DNA of 64,000 nucleotides from Haliclystus octoradiatus (Eukaryota > Cnidaria > Staurozoa > Stauromedusae > Haliclystidae), in assembly GCA_916610825.1 (NCBI GenBank), contig OU744450.1, forward strand, positions 682,001 to 746,000, written 5' to 3'. A program made the translations under genes and the position numbers. Below are positions 42,621-53,800 of this stretch, piece after piece. The number at the start of each line of letters is the position of its first letter. The stretch's first letter is position 1. The notes beneath the pieces were generated by a model, which saw only the letters and a list, made by a program, of their open reading frames with translations, had not been told where the DNA came from and searched no databases.

Positions 42621-45600
42621 TTCCCATGCAAACAAGCTTGAAGCTTATGTGGTTAAATTTAAATTGTAAACTGCGAAGTGAAACAAAATTATCCCATCAC
42701 ACCATTATATGCAGGTGGCCTTTATATGCAGGGTTGATTAGATAGAAAATACTATTCCAGGCATACCAAGAGTGACCACTGTAGACGGTTGGCTGCTGCA
42801 TAGATGTGACCACTATGAATTCTGGCAAAGGAGCATGCGGCCATTGTTTTCAAATTAATTTTAATAAGACTAGGCGTTTGGCGTGGTCCTGGAATACTGT
42901 AGCAGAAAAAGCTACATGGGTGCAACCCTGGGTAGCACAATGCTGTACCAAAACCTTTGAAGCCATTGTTACTCGAGTCTTGTAGCTAATCTGTCTCCCC
43001 TACTACCTTCTTTTAAGTCACTTCAGAATCAATCAAATACATTTCTAATTTTGTACCGATTTTGTCTGAAACTCTCCTCTTACACCCCCTCTGAGTTTTG
43101 AACCTATTCACAAATATTCATAAACAGGATAACAATAATTATGGAGCAATTTCTCTTTGCCTGTATTGTCGAAATTAATTGAATTTATTTAACAACTATC
43201 AATTTACCAATCATGAATTAGAAAACGTTCCTGCACAACAGTAGTAAGTTTCACTTGATGTTTACATCTAGAAACAAGAAAGATTTTGTTTGGTGCCTTT
43301 GTTTTCCATCATTTCGAAACTGTGCTGACGTCTGGGAGAACCAACAGTATGCAAAAACACCTTGATTGCCTACATAATCTACTGAACAAGGATACATGGC
43401 ATTGGTGTTATTTATATTATCGATGATTAGAAATAAAGTATACGCTAAGTAAAGCTTGTGCTCAAGAATGTTTAAAGAACGTGCCTATTTAACTTGCGCT
43501 AGTGCAAGCTTTCCCGTCTGTTTTGATCCTCTCACAAGGCCCATGGCTGCCACCTAGTCTGCTGGTCTTTGGTTAATCCGTAAAAGTATACGCAAAATGC
43601 AGGCTGTGATAACAGTTCTTGAACTTTAAATGGACCAACAAATATTCATGAATTGTTCATGAAAAACAGGCCATTTAACCAGATATAGCTACGTTCAGCC
43701 CAAACTATCAAGGCTGTAAAAATTGTCAGTAAGAAGAATTGAAAGCAGCACAAAAATAAGTGTATAGTATGAAGATCAGTATGTATAGTACTGCACTTTG
43801 AAAAGTTGAAACGACTCAACGCAACAGTTATTCTAATGTTTCTTGAAAGGCCTATTCAAATTGAAAAACTACATTTAAAATAACTTCTCAGAAAAGTGAC
43901 TACTGCCCAGAATGTGTAAAACAGGCTTGTATTTAAGGTTCATGAATAGTTCATGAACTCAACAAATTTTTCGTAGGGGAATAGGCCTACTTATTTGCGT
44001 AGCACCAACCAAAGATATATCTATGTGAAAATCCTATGATAATAATTAATGAAATATTTGTAATAATAAAATTAAATAAAATTAAAAGAAACGTTTTAAA
44101 AGCATCAGGACCAAATTTCTGAGTAATGAAGAAATCATACCCTCTATAATATAAACTTTGTAATAGAACCTACATTAATCATACTATCACAGAGTCATAT
44201 CTGACAGGTATAATTTAAGTGAACAACCTTCAATCTTTTTGGCTGTGTTTAAAATCAAACCCACAACGAAAGTTAAACTAAAGTGACAATATTGTCAATT
44301 ACGAATAAGAAAATATAATAATTAAAGAATTTAACCATTCCAAAAGTACATATATATGTTAGTTGTGAATAACAAATTTAACCTCTGAAAGTTAGGGGCC
44401 TCATTTATTTTGCACCTGCGTATTACAGATGTGCAAATCCAATCAGATTGGATCGCATCCAGGTAATGATATTTTAGGTCTTTGGATTGGGTAAAATTTG
44501 TATTTATTGATTCCAGATGATTTTGGATTTTGAAACTTGGAAGAGTATTTGTACTTTGTAGCGATTAATCAATGTGTTCTAGTTTCCTCTCAACTGACTG
44601 CTTCTTGTACATATAGGCCTAGTGACATTCATGTTCCACTCTCTAGTATTCCACTCTCTAGTACATCAATTACATGTTTGATGTGAAATGAATTATACAA
44701 TTTCTTCAAGGAAATGATCAAGATTATTGATTCATTGTATGTATTGTATTATCATTTTGATGTGCTGTATGTGACTGTCTCATGTCAGCACCCTATATAA
44801 TTCCTGTAATCTATCTATGTTGTCTATGTGTAGATTGAATAATAAATTAGATACAGTTTAGCTTCATTGTGCTCACTATCCATTGGGTCTCGAATATCAA
44901 TTAGTTGTTGTTATAGCAAAGCCAGCTATACGACATACAGTGATAGTACGCCACATTTATTCATGCTGGTATTTATTATTGCTGTGTGGTAGTTTTGTAT
45001 TTTATCACAGTAGTAGTAACTAAGTGTCTAACGCAGAATATCCAGCATCAAGTTAAAAGATATCTGATTAAAGCGCCTGAGACTGTATCAAGCAATCACC
45101 CATAAATTTATACATTAAAAACTTGGATTAGTTTACATTAATTACAAATTATTTGCTTCGAATCGGATTATATTTATAATTGGCATATTGCTTCAAATCG
45201 GATTGGAATCGGATCATTACAACATTCATACCCGTAATCAATTTTGTGTAAATACAATTTGATGCACACTTCAATGCGTATGGTCTTGCTTCAAGATGAC
45301 ATGAACCTATATACTGGCTCTTGCTATCAATGAACTATACTACAGTTACGCCTACTTGTAGTTTTTAAAATTGAAATAAATTGATTAAAAGCCTATCTTT
45401 CATTCATGCATTTGTAAATATTTACATTGTTTTATGGAATTCAGATAATTGATATTTTCTGAATTGATTAATACTGCACGCTGTTAGTTTTGAAGCTTCA
45501 ATATAATTGTTTATGGTATGACGACTTTCAGCGCAATACACTGCAACTGACTTGTTTCAGTCAAAACTCTGTGGCTTGGTAGAGATTTTATCGATAAGAA

Positions 45601-46594
45601 GTACTATATTAATATATCATATCATAACTAATATTTTGAAATATATTGAATGTTTGAGAATTATTAAGATTTGAAAAATCAATTTCTTATTCAACGAATT
45701 GATTAAAATTAAAGCTGATAAATACATGTATATATGATAATCATATCATAGACAGTGGATCACTAAGCCTCACTATCATCAATTATTACTGCAGCTGATT
45801 GAGTGAGCTCCTTTCCTTACTTTCCTGATTAATGTAGGTTATAGACTATGATCAATGACTTTAGAAAATATAGACTAGCCTATTCTATGTGTACAATCTA
45901 TTCATGTTTTGATGTTATATTGATATTATCATATCTTACTATTCAAAGCTGAATTAGATTACACCATACTTTATGTTAATTTTTCAAATATCTTCCCTTA
46001 CCCTGTCCAATATTCAATATTAGCTATTTAAAAATACACCGTGTACTCTGTCTCTGTTAGACTGTTCGTTGATAAGTAACAACGTAGACGTGGAAATAAT
46101 TGATAAATATTACATCAACTGTACTCTACGATGACCAGGATAAGAACTTTGTATCCACACAAATTATATTATATGACGATGACTATTGTCAAAAGCTGTT
46201 ATTTTGAAACTTTAATCTCATTACTTTCGGACAAGACCGCCATTTTTCTGGCCGCCATCAGAAATCTCAAAGTCAAGTTGAGTTTGAAATACAAATCAAA
46301 CCGCAGTACAGTCAATCGTGCGAGATTCAGATTTAATTCAGATGTGGCCAAAATATCAGACGGGACAGGATGCTACTGCGCATGACTCCATGCAGCCTGT
46401 TGAATTTTCTGTTTACCAACTCAATGGGACAAACGGGAAAATAATGAATACGTTATTTACCAACTTAAGGAATACGATAATAATAAAATAAGAATCAACG
46501 TTGAGGCTCAATAATATGAAAATAAAGCAATTTTTGTATTTTCTTTTAAATGCTGACTGTCGCTTGCGCGACAGTTGCGACGGATCCTCCCCTG

Positions 46595-48667
46595 AGTATT
46601 GATGTGCTCAAGTGTGAATGTCAGTCAATACAGCTGCGTATGGTATCAAAGCAAAAGGATATATATATAACTAACACATCATTCCCGTTTATAATTCAAT
46701 CATTGTAATAATATATATATGCGCCCCATGCTATCAATAAGAAATTGCTCTTTTGAAATCAGAATGTGAAATAATTACGATGACAGCTGCTGACCAACAT
46801 TCAGAAAAAGATGTTCGGCTCAGATTTCGGTATCAAAATTAAAAATCTCAAGTTTTCAGGCTAAAATATATAATAGCGAAACGATCTCAGTATATTAATA
46901 ACACAGAACTATGATACAGTTTAACTAAAGCCAACCCGCATCAAATTTGTAACATAAACGCAAAACTATAAAGCAAAGCGTTTTCTCCATCGAGATGAGG
47001 GAAGAGCATATACGAATGTTTGCGTAAGATATAGTTCTAGACGGTTTCTATTAATTAAGACTGTCAGTATAATTATGCTTTGAATGAAGCAAAATATGAA
47101 AACATGTTAAAATATATTATTGTTATTATTATTATTATTATTGTTATTATTATAAATGCTATACCATCTCGCTTACCCTTTCATCGTGGATATATTTTCA
47201 GCTGTCGCAATCAGTCTTTTGGTTTCAAATGATTTCGTATTCACTGATCCTAGGATTGAGCAGATTTTTGTTCAAGACTCACAAATAACAAACGAAGGAA
47301 TGTTGTAAGATTCCAGCTCATTGTTTAGTGTGTGCAGTAGTGTTTTTGCGTTGGTCATCTATTTGGTTAGAGCTGTTGCTCCGTACAGAGTTACTCTTTT
47401 TGTCAAAGTCATATACTATAATGCATGTGTAAATGTAATGTATGGACGCCGCTGTTTACACAATAGAGAACCACCTCAGCTAACATAAAATAGAGAGAAA
47501 GCTATTATGGCGCTATTAATAGCGACATCATTCATATAATATGGTCTGATCTTATAAGACTTCTACTTTCAAGGGTCATTTAATATCAGACATGTTAGCA
47601 TATCAGAGAACATATATTACACGACATTCAATTAAGTGTTGTATTACTCTTCACATTTGTATTGTTTTGTGCAATGCCGTCCGTGCCGTGAGTTGAACTT
47701 TGAGATATCGATGTTTGCAGAATTGCAGTTCAATAAATTCAGTAGCTGCAGGGCTATAAAGATGTATATTGATGGATGGATCTGCAATAGGGGTATACCA
47801 AAGAATACCAACATTCGTATAACAAAATACGTTAGAGCCACACCATTTCATTGGGATATTCCACAATAGTACACACCCCTTTGAACAATTGAAAGCTGGA
47901 ACGGGTTGTGAGTTACTAGGTAATTTATAATTCATTGTTGACACATGATGATATACAAGTTAATATAGATTATATTTATATTATATGGCAATGTGCAAAG
48001 GGCATCAAATACATCATCTCAGATTTTGAAAAAAAGAGAGAGAGAGATCTGAAGGTCAAAAACAGCTCATTAATATAAGAGAATCAAGACAGCACAATGT
48101 TGTCATTGATGATACATTGATGATGGAACCAGATGTGTGATGGTCTGCGGTTCAAAAATCAGAGGTATATAAAAACATATAGTTCATCATCATCTAAATG
48201 TTAGCCTGACTGCAATGAGAGGGGACTTGGTCATAGAGATCAAAGTCAATATCATAAAATATTTAATTCCTTGTTAACTTCTGACCATAACGCGCTAATC
48301 CATAGGGCCTTCGGCGAACAAGTCTTCGACTGCAGTTCTCCTCTTTCCTGGCGTAGATTATAGAATACCTATTAGCCCATGCAAAATCTATTCTTTGGGA
48401 GGTTGGAGTTGAGTTCGGACTTATCTGTCGTAAGGATTTACCCTGTAAAGATACTCAAACAATTATTGTATAGTTATTGAAGCGATTTAAAACAAAAATT
48501 TACTGATTAATTTAATAACGGTCTAATTCCCAGTTTTCGCCTATTTCCGCAAATTTTCGCACTGCAAGATAACATAAATAGAGTTAATAACAATAGCATT
48601 GTTATTAGAACAATAGGCGAAAATTTGAGTCTAAATAGGAGATAAAAGTAAAAGTAATGTAGACGGT
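46595..48667. other. Intergenic, unassigned
   Basis: AT-rich; (TTA)n microsatellite at 47114-47152 and a short (GA)n at about 48034-48046. No gene is supported. Confidence 0.5.
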
Positions 48668-49006
48668 GTCGCCCTACCGAAGGCACCCGTACCACTCCTC
48701 TATTTCTAGATGAGTGGCTTTTTCGCTGAGAGCAATGATTTTAAACGCTCTTTGTTGATCTCAGCCGCGACACTGCAGATCAATTTCAACAGATTTCATG
48801 GCAGATAAGTCTTGATTGTCAATGCGCAACGATGCGCCGCAGCTACTCACAATGCAATTCTCTCTGGACCATTCCATCATTCCATCCGCCATCCTCAGAT
48901 GGTACTCATTTGATGTTTCAGATAAAGTCAAGGCTGAGTTGACCTTAGGGGGATTTGAACCACAGTCGATCAGATATGATCCAATTTGAAGTGTCAAGGA
49001 TCATAT
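48668..49006 (-). mobile_element. tRNA-derived SINE, family 1, copy 2
   Basis: Reverse-complement copy of the 27870-28235 SINE. It has the B box GGTTCAAATCC, a closely matching body, the terminal hairpin (weakened by two changes) and GTAGGGCGAC. The 5' head is truncated or diverged upstream of the B box. Confidence 0.75.
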
Positions 49007-49044
49007 ATGTATATAGGAGATATATGTATGTTTTTCATTTAATA

Positions 49045-49085
49045 CTGTCTGATGATCGCATAAAGCGTGAAACTTGAAGTCACAG
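49045..49085 (+). ncRNA. Hammerhead ribozyme motif, type I, copy 4
   Basis: CTGT (49045-49048), perfect core CTGATGA (49049-49055), stem II CGC/GCG with loop ATAAA, GAAA (49069-49072), short stem III, triplet GTC ending at 49081, then ACAG (49082-49085). A family tail with GAATGTGTAGTCTTTGACT and an (ATT/TAA)n tract to about 49180 follow. This is the copy closest to the textbook core. Confidence 0.65.
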
Positions 49086-49180
49086 AAATGAATGTGTAGT
49101 CTTTGACTTCATTTTATTATTAGTAATAATAATGATAATAATAATAATAATAATAATAATAACATTAATAATAATAAAAA

Positions 49181-49823
49181 TATTTAAAAAAAAATGGTAT
49201 CTTGAATTTCTTTTAGAAAAATTACAATAGTATATAAAATAAATTTAAAGCACGTACTAAATTTCAAATTAGTAAATAGTATTCTAAAATATCACGAAGG
49301 TTTTCTGCGATCTGATTGGTCGAAAGAGCGTGCATGAAATCCTAGGGTAAAACATGGCTCCGAAAACCGGGAAAAACCGCAAGCTTCAAAAAGTTTGATC
49401 TGTGATAAAATACAGAATTTATAACTTTTTGATAACAATCCAATAAATATCTCAATAATGGCTACGATTTACAAAACGACATTTAGCTCAAGATGTTTTT
49501 ATTTATTGAAAAGCGTGGTAAATGAGTTATTGGTCGTGTAACATGCAAAATAAAAACACAGAACGAAAGACAATTATAGGCTACGCTGTTTCAAGGTAAA
49601 CCTAAAATTTAAATAACAATTACTGCATTAATTTTCTAAAGAACTATTGTACCACTTATATTACAGACGTTCTTGTATATGTCTTTTTTCATTGGACAAA
49701 ATCTATCTTGTTGTGGGATTCTCTTCATGCTTGGTTTATGAATTGAATTTGAATTTTAAATTGTGAATTCATGAATTGAAAATTCGCCGTCGAATGAGAT
49801 TCTGACATTTGTTTTATTTTAGA
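49181..49823. other. Intergenic, unassigned
   Basis: AT-rich sequence after the (TAA)n tract. Nothing recognised. Confidence 0.5.
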
Positions 49824-50011
49824 AAAGGGTTACCACATGCTTGCAAATGTTTGTATTCATATTTACTAAACTCAAAAAAGTTGGGAGACACTCAGGAAGC
49901 TAAAAACCACTCGCTCGGAGCTAGTGCTTTTTAGCGCTTCACTCGTGTCTCCCAACATTTTCTCGTTTAGTAAATATGAATACAAACATGGCAAGTATGT
50001 GGTAACCCTTT
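49824..50011. mobile_element. 188-bp palindromic MITE
   Basis: Ends AAAGGGTTACCACAT and ATGTGGTAACCCTTT. The arms match over about 65 bp each with few mismatches, including a shared TTTGTATTCATATTTAC segment. No coding potential and no clear target duplication. Confidence 0.8.
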
Positions 50012-50864
50012 AATCATGTTCCTACAACACATCCTGTAACATTGGATATATTGATAATAAATTGACAACAACAATAACAACATTATCATCATTACAACTT
50101 TATTGAAAATCCAAAAAGCAATGCAATGCTTATTTACATACGAGAGAACACATGAACACGGTTATCAAAGGTACACTAATTATTAAATCGTCTAACACAG
50201 AGATTGCTTTCTTGCTTGTTTAGATGTTTTGATACCCTGGAACTTTCTAAATTCGATCATGATTCCATGAGTAATTTGTTCACGTCACTTATTTGTGGCC
50301 TGTGGTTGCTGGACTAACAGCTGATGATGGTCAGAGAGGACCCAACTAAACCAATGTATTACATTTCGTCAAACATGAGCATGACAACTACCAAACAATA
50401 AAATTTCATATAGAATTGTTTTCATCGCAGCAAATGCAACAGCATGAAATTGTAAATAATTGTATAACTGCTATTAATTATTATAGCTATAATTCTGTTG
50501 GGATATATGTTACATATGTTACATTCTATTATTATGCTTTCTAAAACCACAAAAAAAGCTTTTGGGATTTATGCTAACAGTCTTAAAATAAAGTAATAAT
50601 TAGCTAATTGAGCTCAAAAATGACAAACAAGGTACCTATTTCATGGTTATAATTATAAAAATAACCTATCTGTCGGAATAATTAAAACGGAATGAAGACA
50701 GTTCAATCTTTTTTAGTCACTTGCGTTTAAAAGACTGAAACGTTCAGATTATAACAGATGAGGAATTTGAAGCCAAACGAGTCTTGAAATTTCGATTAAC
50801 AACCATATTGCATTACAAACAAACTAATTAAATTTAAAAACCTATACGCTCTCTTGATCCACGT
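50012..50864. other. Downstream flank of GGT-F
   Basis: AT-rich; no supported gene. Confidence 0.5.
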
Positions 50865-53800
50865 TCAATCGTATCCAGCTGATTTGCTGTGCTTTCTTGG
50901 ATCAGATTTAGCAAAGATGTTACCAGGCCCTTCTTTGTAAATACTTTGGACCACGCAATACCTGTCTTCTTTCTTAACCACGTGACCTTTCTTCTCCAGC
51001 AGGCGGATTGTTTCATCCGAGATACTCCGGTTGCCGGAATCAATCCAAATGTAATTAGGAAGTAGTTGATGATGCACTCTGGGATTGCTGACGGCAGAGC
51101 CAAGTTCCATGTTGAAAAACAGTTTCTTAATGATCGTCTAAATGATTCAAGAATAATATCTAAATTACATAAGATATATGCGTAGAGGTCGGAGATAATC
51201 ATGATAAAATAGTAGGCGATGTACCACCTCAGCATGGGGCCAACCAAAAAGTAAGTACTCACGCTACTCAGTCTAAGTATTTGACAGTTTTGCAAACCCC
51301 GCATTTTTACGAATTTTGCCTCTGTTGTTTCCGAAAGTGTACAACCAGTTTTAGAAAAATGCAAATTTTCGCTGTTAATAATGAATTTATAGTTCAACTT
51401 TTCTGAAACAAAAGTCGATTTAATAACCAATAAGCTGATCATTAACCGCTTTATAACCATTCAAAAATTTTACCAAGGCATTCAAGATGCATGCGCAATT
51501 TGATGGTTGACACCCTCTCCTCCATGTACACAACTGTACCCTTTTGGCATGACTCCCCCCCACAACTGAGTACGTACTTTATGGATGGCCCCTCTATCGG
51601 CCGATATTTTAGCCAATAGCTGTAACTGTCGTTTCAAGCTGTATTGACCGCTTCGTGTTTTCCAACTGTGTTATGGCGGAAAGACATACAGCCGGATAAT
51701 TGCGTTCTTAATACATTACAAATTGATGTTACAATGATATACTTCATAGGTGCCAATCATTGACTCAAACAGCAACTGATCTCAATCGTCAAATTATATA
51801 GTCAGTCGATATTCAACTCGGTTTCGATCAGCAACTGTTACATGCTGCTCAGAATGAGATGAATATTGCCAACTACTCATACTCCGGGGGGGGGGGGGGG
51901 TAACTCCACTAGGACGGCTAAACAGGGACGTGCCACTTTTTTTGGATCCATATTCCAGCTGAGAAAGAACGTTTTGGTATGAGATTTCAAACTTTGGAGC
52001 TTTTGGGTATCCTATTTTTGACTTTTTCAAGAATTTTTGAAAAAATTTGCATCATTTTTGTGTATTTACCTAAAATTAATCAACCGGTTAGAACTTTTTG
52101 GGTAGCATCAACAAAATTTTTGGAACCTTTGGGTACCTTACCTTTTTCCAAAGTGGCACCTCCCCGTCCCTGAAGAGCTGGAGTTACCCCCCCCCGGGAC
52201 TCATACAGGCCATCGACTCAGTGTAAATAATCTGTTGATTTACCTGTGCTGTGCCTGTGATAATCATAGAGCCACCAGAAGCACCAGCTATCATTTTAAC
52301 ATCGCCATTACTATCTGTGACAATCGTTGGACACATAGATGACATCGGCCGTTTACCAGCAGCCACGTAATTAGCCGGCGTAGGTGAATACCCATAGATA
52401 TTTGTAAGTCCAGGGGTTGAAAAATCATCCATCTCGTTATTGTACAAAATGCCAAGAGTTGGTGAACGGACAAATGCACCGAATCTATATCATAATAAAA
52501 AACAATTTCATCATCAGGTAGAATCAGAAGGGACTACATTAGTTCTTCTTCTACCGCTAGCGCTTTCTATCCCTTTCATAATCAAAGCGTAACAAATTAA
52601 ACTGTCGATATAATATTTGCGACATGTAGGCTATTGCTTGAAAATCCAAGTCTTACCTCCAATTAATAGTAGACGTCGCAGCAACAGCATCACCATTTTC
52701 CGCCAGAATTGAAATATGCGAGGTGCCAAAATTACTCACACCGTAATATCCTCCGTAATAACTGGCATTAAACGTAGCATTATTGATGATCTTGTTCAGA
52801 CGGATTTGATCGGCTACCGTATGATTCAATAGCTCACTCATTGCCTGTAACAAACACAAAAGACAGTTCAGTATGATTATATGTTCCCTGAAATACCAAG
52901 ATCGAAAATGGTCCTACATGGGAATAGAAAACCTCGGCGTTATTTCGGTTTTCAACACGAACTCAGAGCTGATTAACATTGTTCTGAAAACTAGTTAATA
53001 TTAAGCTGATTCAAAGTGAAACATTTCAAGTTATAACATGGTTACAAAGTTAAGATAAAGAAGAAGAAAATATAAAAATTAAGAGAGAATACTGATGTCA
53101 AAATAATGATAATATCAAGGGTTTTGACCACTATCAGTTTTACTATTTCTATAATATTGTTCATTTGGTATCATGTGTGATTAAATAAAGCTTTCAAGCA
53201 GTCTCTAGAAATTTGAAATGTTCCGTAAGTGAGTGTTTCAAACCAAATGATATTTTTGATCTAAGATTGTCATGTACTGAGATCCATGTAGCCGATTGCA
53301 TACTGCACTGAGAGAGTGCCTCGTTGAATCTGTTCGATACCTTTCCAGTTTTTAAATTATAATTTTCTCGCAGAGTGTCAGTTTTTATTCTATACTCTCC
53401 TAGCAGTGGGTATTGTTAGCTTGTGGTGGTGTTGATGCTAATATTGCTCTATGAACCATGCATACAAGATGGATTGCTCGTCTGACTATTAAACTTCCAA
53501 TGGAAGATATAATTGTCTACAATTTCTGTTTAGAGTGCCTTGTGTTCAGGCAAAGCAATGCTTTTTTTGCACTTTCCATATAGGAACTAAACTGGACGTT
53601 ATCCCTGGGAAAGGGTTCCTTTTTCAACGCTATATTTGAATCCTCTGTGGATGCGCAATGAAGGTTACCCATCGGGATTCGAAAGCCACAGGGAGTGATA
53701 GTAAAGCAAAGATAAAGATGGCCACGAACAACAATTCTATAAATAGATTATGATTCTTACCCTTGTCATGTTGTCTGCAGGTACAAAGTTGGGGTCTCCT

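Larger units (their letters stand above)
37546..46417. mobile_element. Long-terminal-inverted-repeat DNA element with 9-bp target duplication
   Basis: The ends read GGTAAACAG... and ...CTGTTTACC, flanked by exact 9-bp AACTCAATG (37537-37545 and 46418-46426). The arms are inverted copies of about 680-710 bp: the left arm is 37546-37946 continuing at 41167 to about 41480, and the right arm is about 45738-46417. The left arm is interrupted by a hAT transposon. The 4.2-kb interior has no long frame and contains a SINE. A 9-bp duplication and very long inverted repeats fit a Mutator-like or foldback element; no transposase for it is visible. Confidence 0.8.
36461..46594. mobile_element. Outer hAT-like nonautonomous element, split by nested insertions
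   Basis: The left end CAGGGGCGGATCC (36461-36473) and right end GGATCCTCCCCTG (46582-46594) are inverted repeats with one mismatch and have the hAT-type CAGGG start. Sequence outside the inner element is 1085 bp on the left and 177 bp on the right, so the original was about 1.25 kb. Flanks AGTAATT and AGTATTG are similar but not an exact duplication. An unrecognised 111-codon minus frame lies at 36808-37143. Confidence 0.5.

Noticed and set aside
37578-46385. Identical 84-codon frame in both arms of the long-inverted-repeat element
   Set aside because: The identity follows from the arms being copies. It has no domain and probably no coding function, although conservation in other copies would reopen the question.
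50834-51460. 208-codon minus frame overlapping the last GGT-F exon
   Set aside because: It is out of frame with the GGT exon and crosses a MITE. A shadow frame.
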